From assembly GCA_964564905.1 (NCBI GenBank), contig CAZMCI010000006.1:1-36426 (forward strand): 36,426 nucleotides of DNA. Reading direction: 5' to 3'. Shown here one piece after another: positions 1 to 7,841 of this stretch. The position numbers were made by a program, and so were the translations under genes. Under the pieces are notes generated by a model. That model did not search any database. It worked only from the letters and a program-made list of their open reading frames with translations, and was not told the DNA's origin. This DNA is from B75-G9 sp964564905. GTDB taxonomy: Archaea; Hadarchaeota; Hadarchaeia; Hadarchaeales; Hadarchaeaceae. Each line of letters begins with the position of its first letter. The stretch's first letter is position 1.

Positions 1-2
1 TC

Positions 3-494
3 GCGATCGGGCTGCTGGCGGACAAAGAGCCGGAAGTCCGGTTTGCGGGCGGTCCGGTGGAAGAGCGGGAGGTGCTGGAGTGGCTTCGGGAAAAACTGAA
101 GGACTGCGAGCTGCTGGTGACGTGGTACGGATCCGGTTTTGATGTCCCCTTTCTGTTGAGCAGGGCCCTCCTCCACAAAGTGGATCTCACCAAGCTTGTC
201 GAGCTACGGATGCTTGACCTCTGTGAGTGGTCCCGCGCGCATCTCCTTCTCTCCAGCTACAAGTTGAGCTCGGTTGCGAGGTTTCTCGGGGTCAGCATTC
301 CCACCAATTTTCATGGAGGTGACGTTCCCACATTGTTCAAGCTGGCCGAGCGCGGAGACCTCAGGGCGCGGGAACTCATCGTGGACCACTGCAAGGAGGA
401 TCTCATCCTGCTCAAACGCGTCCACGAGAAGTTAAAGCCACAGGTGGAGCGTTCACAGTGGGGATTGCCACAGAGGAGCTCAACAGAAGAATAA
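3..494 (+). CDS. RNase H-like 3'-5' exonuclease domain protein, 5' end outside window
   Basis: The frame is open from the window edge, so the true start lies upstream; GTG at 57 is internal. The visible part fits the second half of a DEDD-type exonuclease of the predicted RNase H-like superfamily (YprB-like). It has an exoII-like stretch, TWYGSGFDVPFL, with the second acidic residue, and a C-terminal exoIII-like helix, VDHCKEDLILLKRV, with the last acidic residues. The exoI DxE motif would be in the missing part. The stop at 492-494 falls inside the next gene if that gene starts at 458, or just ahead of it if it starts at 512. The pairing with a uracil-DNA glycosylase suggests a repair role. 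The family call is fairly sure; the substrate is unknown. Confidence 0.7.
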   Translation, partial: AIGLLADKEPEVRFAGGPVEEREVLEWLREKLKDCELLVTWYGSGFDVPFLLSRALLHKVDLTKLVELRMLDLCEWSRAHLLLSSYKLSSVARFLGVSIPTNFHGGDVPTLFKLAERGDLRARELIVDHCKEDLILLKRVHEKLKPQVERSQWGLPQRSSTEE

Positions 495-1117
495 GGATTT
501 TGGAATCGCACATGGAGAAAGGGGAAAAATTACGTCAGCTAGAGGCCGAAGCGAATGCGTGCAAGCGTTGTAGACTGCATAGAACCCGAACGAACGTTGT
601 GTTTGGGTCAGGACCGGCAGACGCGGAGATATTGCTGGTCGGGGAGGCTCCCGGTTTCACGGAGGACCAAACAAAAGTTCCGTTCAGCGGAGCTGCTGGC
701 AACCAACTGAATGAACTTTTACGCGAGGCAGGGCTGAAAAGGGAGGGGGTGCGCATTACCAATGTGGTCCTCTGCAGACCGCCCCAGAACCGAGACCCTC
801 TGCCGGATGAAATCGAAGCATGTAGGCGTTTTCTCGAGGGCCATATATCTATAATCAGACCAAAACTTGTCGTTGCCCTCGGCCGGATAGCTGCCGGAGA
901 GTTGCTTGGTAGGGGTGTTACAATGAGCAGAGAGCACGGCACGCTTTTCGGCTGCACTTATGCAGGCGTAAAGTTCGAACTCTTTCTCACCTATCATCCC
1001 GCCGCTGCCCTCTACGGAGCAGGGACTAAGGCCAAGTTGCAGGAGGACTTTAGAAAACTCGGAGAAATAGTGAACTACCCCCAGCTTTCGCTGGAGAGTT
1101 CCCGCCGGCAGGGTTAA
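458..1117 (+). CDS. Uracil-DNA glycosylase, family 4 (iron-sulfur type)
   Basis: Removes uracil from DNA in base-excision repair. Family-4 signatures are complete: GEAPGFTED at residues 62-70, followed by PFSGAAGNQL, then NVVLCRPPQNRDP near 102-114 and the HPAA motif at 180-183. Four cysteines at 35, 38, 106 and 122 have the spacing expected for the 4Fe-4S cluster. Length is 219 residues from GTG 458, or 201 from ATG 512. The ATG start would leave only a short gap after the upstream stop, while GTG gives a 37-base overlap. Neither has a strong ribosome site, so the start is open. Cotranscription with the exonuclease gene is likely. Confidence 0.93.
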   Translation: MGIATEELNRRIRILESHMEKGEKLRQLEAEANACKRCRLHRTRTNVVFGSGPADAEILLVGEAPGFTEDQTKVPFSGAAGNQLNELLREAGLKREGVRITNVVLCRPPQNRDPLPDEIEACRRFLEGHISIIRPKLVVALGRIAAGELLGRGVTMSREHGTLFGCTYAGVKFELFLTYHPAAALYGAGTKAKLQEDFRKLGEIVNYPQLSLESSRRQG

Positions 1118-1139
1118 AAAAGTTCAGCATCAGTTAACC

Positions 1140-1151
1140 ATAAATTTAAAG
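1140..1151 (+). promoter_or_regulatory. TATA-box promoter of the isomerase/synthase cluster
   Basis: An AT-only run (ATAAATTTAAAG) sits in the 64-base gap after the glycosylase gene and about 31-42 bases ahead of ATG 1182. A transcript start about 25 bases downstream would give a very short leader. Position and composition fit an archaeal TATA element; no start site can be measured here. Confidence 0.6.
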
Positions 1152-1181
1152 ACGTGTTTTAGTCAGTGGAGTTGGATTTAC

Positions 1182-2438
1182 ATGCCGATGACGATCGCGG
1201 AGAAGATTTTGGCGAGAGCCTCTGGACGTGACCAAGTCTCTCCGGGGGAGATAGTCGAGGCAAGGGTTGACATCGCCATGGCGCACGACCTCACAGCTCC
1301 CCTTGCGATAGAGGTCCTCGAACAGATGGGAGTGAAGAAGATCTGGGATCCCTCCAAGGTGGTGATAGTGCTTGATCACCAGGCTCCGCCCACCACCATC
1401 GAGATGGCCAGAGACCATGCGATGCTGCGTAAATTTGTGTCTGAGCACGAGATACCCAACTTTTACGATGTCCACCAGGGCATATGCCACGAGGTTCTCC
1501 CGGAGGGAGGATTTGCCCTTCCCGGACGTCTGGTGGTGGGAGCGGATTCGCATACATGTACCTACGGTGCTCTGGGATGCTTTGCTACAGGGGTGGGATC
1601 CACGGATATGGCAGCCGTGCTCGCGACGGGAAAACTGTGGTTCAGGGTTCCCGAGAGCATGCTCTTCAAGCTCCACGGCAAGCTGGGTGACAGGGTTGCC
1701 CCCAAAGATCTCATCCTTCACATAATCGGAGATGTGAGCGCGGACGGAGCCACTTACAGAGCGGTGGAGTTCAGCGGAGATGGCATCAAAAACATAAGCG
1801 TTGCGGGCCGAATGACCATGTGCAACATGGGGGTGGAGATGGGCGCCAAGACTGCCATGGTTCCGCCCGATGAGCTGACCAGGGAGTACCTGAAGGGCAG
1901 GACTGAGGTGAAATACGAGGAAGTGTGCAGCGATCCCGGGGCCGAGTATGTGGACGAGCGTGCTTACGATCTATCCGGGATCGAGCCCCAGGTCGCGTGT
2001 CCCCACAGGGTGGACCGCGTACGTCCTGTCAGGGAGGTTCAGGGAGTGGAGGTGGATCAGGCCTTTCTGGGGAGCTGTACCAACGGCAGACTGGAGGATC
2101 TCGTTGAAGCCGCGAGGATCCTGAAGGGCAGAAAGGTGGCAAGGGGAGTCCGCATGATCGTGTCGCCCGCGTCCCGGGAGGTTCAGCTTGAGGCGCTGAA
2201 ATCCGGCGTTCTCCAGATTCTGGTCGAGGCGGGGGCGGTGGTCGAGTCTCCTTCGTGTGCCGCGTGCATGGGATGTCACATTGGAGTCTTGGGTCCGGGG
2301 GAGGTCTCCATATCCGCGTCCAATCGAAACTTCAAGGGAAGGCAGGGCAGTCCGGAGGGAGAAGTGTACTTGGGCTCTCCCGCAACGGTGGCAGCTTCGG
2401 CATTGAGAGGTGAGATAACCGATCCGAGGGATGTTTGA
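1182..2438 (+). CDS. leuC: 3-isopropylmalate dehydratase / homoaconitase-type large subunit
   Basis: Large subunit of a two-subunit hydro-lyase of the aconitase superfamily, which isomerises 2-isopropylmalate, homocitrate or a related tricarboxylate through a 4Fe-4S cluster. The 418 residues match the archaeal type of the family. Visible motifs are VVLDHQAPP near 62-70, YDVHQGICHEVLPEG near 95-109, GADSHTCTYGALGCFATG near 121-138, and cluster cysteines in LGSCTNG (about residue 298) and in PSCAACMGC (about 357-364). The stop TGA shares its A with the ATG of the small subunit gene, so the two are translationally coupled. The family is certain, but sequence alone does not separate leucine, homoaconitate and citrate substrates. 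The neighbouring synthase and two dehydrogenases leave all three possible. Confidence 0.93.
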   Translation: MPMTIAEKILARASGRDQVSPGEIVEARVDIAMAHDLTAPLAIEVLEQMGVKKIWDPSKVVIVLDHQAPPTTIEMARDHAMLRKFVSEHEIPNFYDVHQGICHEVLPEGGFALPGRLVVGADSHTCTYGALGCFATGVGSTDMAAVLATGKLWFRVPESMLFKLHGKLGDRVAPKDLILHIIGDVSADGATYRAVEFSGDGIKNISVAGRMTMCNMGVEMGAKTAMVPPDELTREYLKGRTEVKYEEVCSDPGAEYVDERAYDLSGIEPQVACPHRVDRVRPVREVQGVEVDQAFLGSCTNGRLEDLVEAARILKGRKVARGVRMIVSPASREVQLEALKSGVLQILVEAGAVVESPSCAACMGCHIGVLGPGEVSISASNRNFKGRQGSPEGEVYLGSPATVAASALRGEITDPRDV

Positions 2439-2920
2439 TGGCGAAGGCGTGGGTTTTTGGCGACGATGTCAGCACGGACGACATAATTGCAGGACGCTAT
2501 CTGATCCATCACGATCCGCGTGAGCTCGGCAAACACGCGATGGAGAACATAGATCCGATGTTTGCAAAAAAGGTGAACAGGGGAGATGTCATCATTGGCG
2601 GAAGAAATTTCGGATGCGGTTCCAGCCGTGAACAGGCTCCGATCACCCTGAAAGCGGCAGGGGTGTCGGCCGTAGTCGCCGAGTCCTTTGCCCGAATTTT
2701 TTATCGGAACGCGATAAACCAAGGTCTTCCGGTGATAGCATGTCCGGGCGTGAGGGAAAAGTTCAAGTCCTCGGACGAGGTGGAGGTCGATCTGAGGAAA
2801 GGCACCGTCCGCAACCTCACGACCGGGGAGGTGTTCAAAGCAGAACCGTTCCCGGATTTCATCATGGAGATCCTGAATGCGGGCGGTCTGGTTCCATACC
2901 TCAAACGGAAGGGTAAATGA
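2438..2920 (+). CDS. leuD: 3-isopropylmalate dehydratase / homoaconitase-type small subunit
   Basis: Swivel-domain subunit that closes the active site of the hydro-lyase. ATG 2438 overlaps the upstream TGA by one base, giving 160 residues, the usual archaeal size (a TTG three bases upstream is less likely). Motifs are DDVSTDDIIAGRYL at residues 9-22 and GGRNFGCGSSREQAP near 54-68. The loop after Tyr21-Leu22 reads Ile-His-His, whereas isopropylmalate isomerases studied elsewhere typically carry Tyr-Leu-Arg-Thr. This loop is known to contribute to substrate choice, so the natural substrate may not be plain isopropylmalate. That last point is inference. Confidence 0.92.
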   Translation: MAKAWVFGDDVSTDDIIAGRYLIHHDPRELGKHAMENIDPMFAKKVNRGDVIIGGRNFGCGSSREQAPITLKAAGVSAVVAESFARIFYRNAINQGLPVIACPGVREKFKSSDEVEVDLRKGTVRNLTTGEVFKAEPFPDFIMEILNAGGLVPYLKRKGK

Positions 2921-2970
2921 ATCACAGAAAAACGAATAATAAGGAAAAGATGAGTAGGTAAGGTGCGCTC

Positions 2971-4287
2971 GTGGAAAACAAACCCGATTTTGAAAGGATG
3001 GAGAAAGACAGGCGTGAGTACCTCTCGAGGATAAGAAAGCTCTCCTCGGTGGAATTCGACCCGGAAAAATGGGAGGAGCTCAGAAAACTCGTGTACAAGA
3101 CGATTCCGCTGGATGTGGACGTTGTCATCGACGATACCACCCTCAGGGAAGGAGTCCAGATGGCCGGGATAGCCTGTCCCCATCCCTCGGACTCGTGCAA
3201 GATAGCCCGCATGCTTCACGAGATCGGAGTCGAGCGGATCGAGGTCCTGACCTACACGAAGTCGGACCAGGAAGCCGTGAAGCGCATGCAGGACGAGAAC
3301 CTCGGGGACATGCTGGCAGCTTGGTCCAGGGCTGCGAAGCCGGACATCGACCTGGCGCTGAAGCTCGACTTTAAACAGATAGGGATTTCCCACCCGGTCT
3401 CCTACATTCATTTCGAAAAGTGGGTCGACAGGTCTCTCGAGGATCTCTTCGCCAGGGTCACAGAGGCCGTGGAGTACGCCAAGGAGCACGGCCTGACGGT
3501 CTTCGTGCACGGAGAGGACAGCACGCGTGCGGATTGGGAGTTCGAGCGAGCGTTCATAAACACGGTTGCGGATGCGGGTGCGAGCGTCTACAGGATCTGC
3601 GATACCGTGGGGTGCGGCTCCTCTGACCCCAAGGCCCCGCTGCCCCAGGGGATACCGGAGAAGGTAAGGCGGATCAGGGAGGAGACGAGGATCCCCGCGG
3701 TGGAGATGCACGCCCACGACGACCTGGGAAACGCTGTGGAGAACACGATGGCGGCGATAAGGGCGGCCTCCGGGCTCTACGACAAGGTGTATGCGAGCAC
3801 CACGTTTCTCGGGATAGGCGACCGTGCGGGAGGTGCCGAGACCGAGAAGATCATCATGAACTGCTACATCCACCACGGGATCGACAAGTGGAATCTGGGG
3901 ACCCTCCGCGAGCTTGCCACCTTCATCTCTTCCTCGACCAATTATCCGCTCCCGGTGAACAAGGCCATAGTGGGCGATGCCGCGTTTGCGCACGAGTCCG
4001 GGATACACGTCCACGGGGTGAGCACGCTGCCGCTCACCTACGAGCCGTTTCCGCCGGAGCTGGTCGGGCACGGGAGGACGATCGTGATCGGAAAACGCTC
4101 TGGAAAGCACGGGGTGAAGCTGAAGCTGGAGGAGATCCTGAAAAAGAGCGTTGATGAGAACGATCCGAGGCTGGCACAGCTCGTGGACGTGATCAAGAAG
4201 AAATTCGTCGAGGGAAGGAGAAGGTACCCCATGGGCGAGGACGAGCTCAAGCAGCTGGCGCGCAAAGTAGGTTTCTACGAGGTTTAG
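2971..4287 (+). CDS. Homocitrate synthase / 2-isopropylmalate synthase family enzyme (DRE-TIM)
   Basis: Condenses acetyl-CoA with a 2-oxoacid in the Claisen-type branch of the DRE-TIM metallolyases. After a roughly 50-residue N-terminal extension comes DDTTLREGVQMAG, with Glu in the DRE position as in lysine-pathway homocitrate synthases and Val where most relatives have Glu (EGEQ or DGEQ). The metal site HAHDDLGNAVENT lies near 248-260, then GIGDRAGGAE and AHESGIHVHG. At 438 residues it lacks the LeuA C-terminal allosteric domain, so leucine feedback of the usual kind is unlikely. The start is GTG 2971 after an AAGGTGCG ribosome-like run. Candidate products are homocitrate, isopropylmalate or citrate (Re-type citrate synthases belong to the same superfamily). 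The family is certain; the substrate is not. Confidence 0.85.
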   Translation: MENKPDFERMEKDRREYLSRIRKLSSVEFDPEKWEELRKLVYKTIPLDVDVVIDDTTLREGVQMAGIACPHPSDSCKIARMLHEIGVERIEVLTYTKSDQEAVKRMQDENLGDMLAAWSRAAKPDIDLALKLDFKQIGISHPVSYIHFEKWVDRSLEDLFARVTEAVEYAKEHGLTVFVHGEDSTRADWEFERAFINTVADAGASVYRICDTVGCGSSDPKAPLPQGIPEKVRRIREETRIPAVEMHAHDDLGNAVENTMAAIRAASGLYDKVYASTTFLGIGDRAGGAETEKIIMNCYIHHGIDKWNLGTLRELATFISSSTNYPLPVNKAIVGDAAFAHESGIHVHGVSTLPLTYEPFPPELVGHGRTIVIGKRSGKHGVKLKLEEILKKSVDENDPRLAQLVDVIKKKFVEGRRRYPMGEDELKQLARKVGFYEV

Positions 4288-4360
4288 GTTTCGGTTTGGG
4301 GCATGTTGATATTTAGCGAGATTTAAGAGGGACGCAGGAAAATACCATCTGAGGTTCGGC

Positions 4361-5434
4361 ATGCACAGGGTCACCCTGATCCCGGGAGATGGAGTTGGAC
4401 CTGAAGTCATCAGCGCCGCCAAAACGTGCATCGAGGCCACCGGGGTCAGGATAAGGTGGGAACAGATGGAGGCGGGGAGCGGAGTGATGGAAAAACACGG
4501 CACTCCGCTGCCGGACGGGGTCATCGACTCAATCCGCAAAAATAAGGTCGCGCTGAAGGGGCCGATAACCACCCCGGTGGGGACCGGGTTCAGGAGCGTG
4601 AACGTTTCCATCCGAAAGAAGCTGGATCTCTATGCATGCGTCAGGCCGTGCAAGTGGTACAGGGGCGTCAGGTCGAGGTACCGCGATATCGATCTCGTGG
4701 TGGTGAGGGAAAACACCGAGGACCTGTATGCGGGAGTGGAGTTCCAGGAAGGGACCCCGGAGGCGGATGAGTTCATCGAGTTCGTTGAGGAGAGAAAAGG
4801 CGTGAAGCTGAGGAAGGACTCCGGAATAAGTCTGAAGCCGATCTCGAGATTCGCATCCGAGCGAATAGTCAGGTTCGCCTTCGAGTACGCCAGAAAAAAC
4901 GGACGAAGGAAGGTAACGGCGGTGCACAAGGCGAACATAATGAAATACTCTGACGGGGTCTTCCTTGAGTCCGCCCGCAGGGTGGCACAGGAGTTTCCGG
5001 AGATAGAGTTCGAGGAGCGGATAGTGGACAACATGTGCATGCAGCTGGTGCAGAAACCCGAGCTGTACGACGTGATAGTGGCGCCGAATATCTACGGGGA
5101 TATACTGTCCGACCTCTGCGCCGGACTGGTCGGTGGTCTGGGCGTGGCCCCCGGGGCAAATATCGGCGATGAATTCGCGGTCTTCGAGCCGACCCACGGA
5201 AGCGCACCCAAGTACGCGGGGTTGAACAGGGTGAACCCCACCGCGGCGATCCTGTCCGGCGTGCTGATGCTGCGCCATCTCGGCGAGGAAGAAGCGGCAC
5301 GAAAACTGGAGAGCGCGGTGGCAAAAGTCATCGCGGAGGGCAAACACGTGACATACGACCTCAAGGACGATCCAAATGACCCCTCCGCGGTGGGCACGAG
5401 GGAGATGGCCCAAGCGATAGTCCGGGCTCTGTGA
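4361..5434 (+). CDS. Isocitrate dehydrogenase-like beta-decarboxylating dehydrogenase
   Basis: Oxidatively decarboxylates a 2R,3S-hydroxyacid. The substrate loop reads FRSVNVSIRKK, placing Ser79, Asn81 and Arg85 with the S-x-N-x-x-x-R spacing used by isocitrate dehydrogenases to hold the gamma-carboxylate; Arg95 (VRP) and RENTEDLYAGVE follow. TAVHKANIMK also favours this clade over LeuB. The cofactor stretch is HGSAPKYAG, Lys-Tyr as in NADP enzymes such as E. coli Icd but also seen in some NAD-using archaeal relatives, so the cofactor is open. Length is 357 residues. The gene follows the synthase by 73 bases, with a weak AT-rich run (GATTTAAG, 4319-4326) that could be a promoter. Homoisocitrate dehydrogenase is the main alternative. 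Confidence 0.82.
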   Translation: MHRVTLIPGDGVGPEVISAAKTCIEATGVRIRWEQMEAGSGVMEKHGTPLPDGVIDSIRKNKVALKGPITTPVGTGFRSVNVSIRKKLDLYACVRPCKWYRGVRSRYRDIDLVVVRENTEDLYAGVEFQEGTPEADEFIEFVEERKGVKLRKDSGISLKPISRFASERIVRFAFEYARKNGRRKVTAVHKANIMKYSDGVFLESARRVAQEFPEIEFEERIVDNMCMQLVQKPELYDVIVAPNIYGDILSDLCAGLVGGLGVAPGANIGDEFAVFEPTHGSAPKYAGLNRVNPTAAILSGVLMLRHLGEEEAARKLESAVAKVIAEGKHVTYDLKDDPNDPSAVGTREMAQAIVRAL

Positions 5435-5452
5435 AGCTCGGTTTCTCACCTC

Positions 5453-6010
5453 TCACATGAGGAGTATCCCTATTGACGAGAGACCGGTGAAGAACAGGAA
5501 AACGATTGAGGAGGGAGCCAGCAGGAGGTGTTCAATCCTCCCTGCCCGTTCGACCTCCGGCAGCATGTCCCTGGAGCATCTGAGCCTGATCAGGTACGCG
5601 GTCGAGAACAGCAGCGCGAACCAGGCGACGATTATCGCGGCGGTTCCGGTCGACAGGTGCCACGGCATCACCGCGCCGTTTTCCGTGCAGGCCCTGAGCA
5701 GGAACGGCATGGTCATGAGGCCGAACGCCACGGCGATCACGAACCAGAATTTCACCCACAGGGTTATCCCGAGGACATCCTTCTTCCTCAGGATGGAGTC
5801 CCTGATCACGCGCAGGGCATGGATGCGGAAGACCATCACGAACATCAGGGGCCCTGGGAGGTTCCAGGCCGCAACGAACCAGGCCCGGACCTCGCTTCCG
5901 GAGGGGTACTCCGGAAATTTCGGCAGCACGGTGAAGAGCAAGGACGCGAAGAAACAGAGGATCAGCACGACGGAGGCAGCGTGCCCGATGTGATTAGATA
6001 ACCTGAACAT
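5453..6010 (-). CDS. Small polytopic membrane protein, unknown function
   Basis: I do not recognise the family. From ATG 6010 the product is 185 residues with about five hydrophobic segments (near residues 9-28, 40-60, 72-96, 110-132 and 162-185) joined by short basic loops such as RDSILRKKD. The only cysteines of note are one in segment 1, one in the loop after segment 3 and one in the loop after segment 4. TTG 6025 is an alternative start with a GGTGG ribosome site just ahead. The gene lies on the opposite strand inside the dehydrogenase cluster: convergent with the isocitrate dehydrogenase gene, divergent from the LeuB-like gene, and sharing an AT-rich intergenic promoter region near 6041-6071. 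It may have been inserted between once-adjacent genes. Confidence 0.72.
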   Translation of the reverse strand: MFRLSNHIGHAASVVLILCFFASLLFTVLPKFPEYPSGSEVRAWFVAAWNLPGPLMFVMVFRIHALRVIRDSILRKKDVLGITLWVKFWFVIAVAFGLMTMPFLLRACTENGAVMPWHLSTGTAAIIVAWFALLFSTAYLIRLRCSRDMLPEVERAGRIEHLLLAPSSIVFLFFTGLSSIGILLM

Positions 6011-6083
6011 CCGCGTGGATTTCAATCCACCACCTTCGGCGGTATAGTTAAGAACTTTTGAAAATAAAACTAATTGCTCTGGA

Positions 6084-7223
6084 GTGGATCGCTTGAAACA
6101 TAAAATTGCGGTGATTCCGGGGGACGGAATCGGTCCGGAGGTCATCCGCGAGGGCCTGAAGGTGCTCACCGCAGTTGCCGATTCGACGCCGGCTCTGAGC
6201 TTCGAGTTTCAGGAGTTCCCCTACGGATCCGAGCACTACCTCAGGACCGGGGAGCTGGTCCCCGAGGAGGGGTTGAAGGAGCTCTCCAGGGCTGACGCGA
6301 TTTACCTCGGGGCGCTCGGAGATCCCCGCGTCAAGCCGGGTGTACTGGAACAGGGCATCCTGCTGAAGCTCAGATTTTATTTTGAGCAGTACATCAACCT
6401 CCGCCCGATCAGGCTTTATCCAGGTGTTCCCTGTCCCCTGAAGGGCAAGGGGCCCGAGCACGTGGATTTTTATGTGGTCAGGGAGAACACGGAGGACTTT
6501 TACGTTGGAATAGGGGGCCGCGCTGGAGGGAGGTCAAGGGCCAGGCTGGAGGTGCTCAGGTCCATCTATCACGCCAAGTTCGACCTGGACATAGAATCCG
6601 ATCGCGACGAGATAGCCTACCAGCTGGGCGTCATCAGCCGGAAGGGCGCGGAGCGGGCGATCAGGTATGCATTCGAGCTCGCGCTGAGGAAGAACAAAAA
6701 GCGGGTCACCTCGGTTGATAAGGCCAACGTGCTCACCCACTTGTACGGTCTCTGGCGCGAGGTTTTCACGAGCGTCTCCAGGGAGTACCCGGATGTTGAG
6801 ACGGAGTTCGCGTTCGTCGATGCGGTCACCATGTGGCTCGTAAAAAATCCCGAGTGGTACCGGGTCATCGTCACTCCCAACATGTTCGGGGACATCATCA
6901 CGGATCTGGGCGCGATGATCCAGGGAGGCCTCGGTCTGGCTCCGGGTGCCAACATCAACCCCGATGGGGTCAGCATGTTTGAGCCCATCCACGGCTCGGC
7001 CCCCAAATATTCCGGGAAGAACGTTGCCAATCCGCTCGCCACGATCCTGGCGGGGCAGATGATGCTCGAGCAGCTCGGCGAGCAGAAAGCCGCGGATGCG
7101 GTTGAGCGGGCGGTGATCGGGGTTCTGGGAGAGGGCAGGGTCCTGACCCGCGATCTGGGAGGCAGTTCGAGCACCTCGGAGGTCGGAGATGCCGTGGTGG
7201 CAAAGATAAAGGAGATGGGTTAG
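6084..7223 (+). CDS. leuB: 3-isopropylmalate dehydrogenase-like enzyme (LeuB / tartrate dehydrogenase type)
   Basis: Second beta-decarboxylating dehydrogenase of the cluster. It lacks the Ser-Asn isocitrate pair; instead the substrate helix is ILLKLRFYFEQYINLRP, with Leu93-Leu94 and Arg97 matching the Leu-Leu-x-x-Arg of isopropylmalate dehydrogenases. RENTEDFYVGIGGR, VTSVDKANVL and GDIITDLGAMIQGGLG are all family motifs, and HGSAPKYSG is the cofactor loop. At 379 residues it is slightly longer than LeuB and includes an insertion near 155-190. GTG 6084 is the first start; TTG 6093 has a GGAG ribosome site eight bases ahead and may be the real one. Together with the LeuCD-like genes it probably serves leucine synthesis. 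D-malate or tartrate oxidation is an alternative. Confidence 0.82.
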   Translation: MDRLKHKIAVIPGDGIGPEVIREGLKVLTAVADSTPALSFEFQEFPYGSEHYLRTGELVPEEGLKELSRADAIYLGALGDPRVKPGVLEQGILLKLRFYFEQYINLRPIRLYPGVPCPLKGKGPEHVDFYVVRENTEDFYVGIGGRAGGRSRARLEVLRSIYHAKFDLDIESDRDEIAYQLGVISRKGAERAIRYAFELALRKNKKRVTSVDKANVLTHLYGLWREVFTSVSREYPDVETEFAFVDAVTMWLVKNPEWYRVIVTPNMFGDIITDLGAMIQGGLGLAPGANINPDGVSMFEPIHGSAPKYSGKNVANPLATILAGQMMLEQLGEQKAADAVERAVIGVLGEGRVLTRDLGGSSSTSEVGDAVVAKIKEMG

Positions 7224-7253
7224 AGGATTTTCCAGAGTGGCTGGGGTGGGGGA

Positions 7254-7826
7254 ATGCATCTGATCGTGGCGATCACGGGGTCCAGCGGCGTGGTCTACGG
7301 TGTAAGGTTGCTCGAGGTCTGCAGGACGCTTGGAATTGAGACGGATCTGATCCTATCGGAGCCAGCCGAGCCCATCCTGGAGCTCGAGCTCGGGATGAAG
7401 CCGGATGGGGTTCGAAAGCTGGCCTCTAGGAGCTACTCCCCGAATGAGCTGGCAGCACCCCCGGCAAGCGGCTCGTACGCGGTCGATGGAATGGTGGTGG
7501 CACCCTGTAGCATGAAGACCCTTGGGGCCATAGCCAGCGGCGTGACGGGCGATCTGATATCTCGTGCGGCGGACGTGGTGCTCAAGCAGGATCGCCGGCT
7601 CGTGCTGGTTCCCCGGGAAACCCCTCTTGACCTTATTCACCTGGAAAACATGGTCAGGCTGAGACGGGCCGGGGCCGTCATCCTCCCGGCAGCACCCGCA
7701 TTTTATCACGGTCCCGAAAAAATATCCGATCTTGTGGACTTCGTGGTCGGACGGATCTTGGAGATGTTTGGCGTGGAGCACAAACTTTACCACAGGTGGA
7801 AAGGTCTCGATGGGCATTATGGTTGA
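7254..7826 (+). CDS. ubiX: UbiX-like flavin prenyltransferase
   Basis: Makes prenylated FMN, the cofactor of UbiD-type decarboxylases. Visible family motifs are ITGSSGVVYG at the N-terminus (phosphate and flavin binding), VVAPCSMKTLGAIASG near 83-98, LVPRETPLDLIH near 121-132 and LPAAPAFYHGP near 145-155. Length is 190 residues, usual for the family. ATG 7254 follows a GGGGTGGGGG run. It starts 30 bases after the leuB-like gene and is followed closely by the protease gene, so all three may be one transcript. No UbiD partner is in the window. Confidence 0.93.
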   Translation: MHLIVAITGSSGVVYGVRLLEVCRTLGIETDLILSEPAEPILELELGMKPDGVRKLASRSYSPNELAAPPASGSYAVDGMVVAPCSMKTLGAIASGVTGDLISRAADVVLKQDRRLVLVPRETPLDLIHLENMVRLRRAGAVILPAAPAFYHGPEKISDLVDFVVGRILEMFGVEHKLYHRWKGLDGHYG

Positions 7827-7841
7827 TTTCGCGGTGAGGAC

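Noticed and set aside
2701..4611. 636-residue open frame on the minus strand
   Set aside because: Antisense to the synthase and parts of two neighbours that have full family motifs; Arg/Pro/His-rich shadow caused by high GC.
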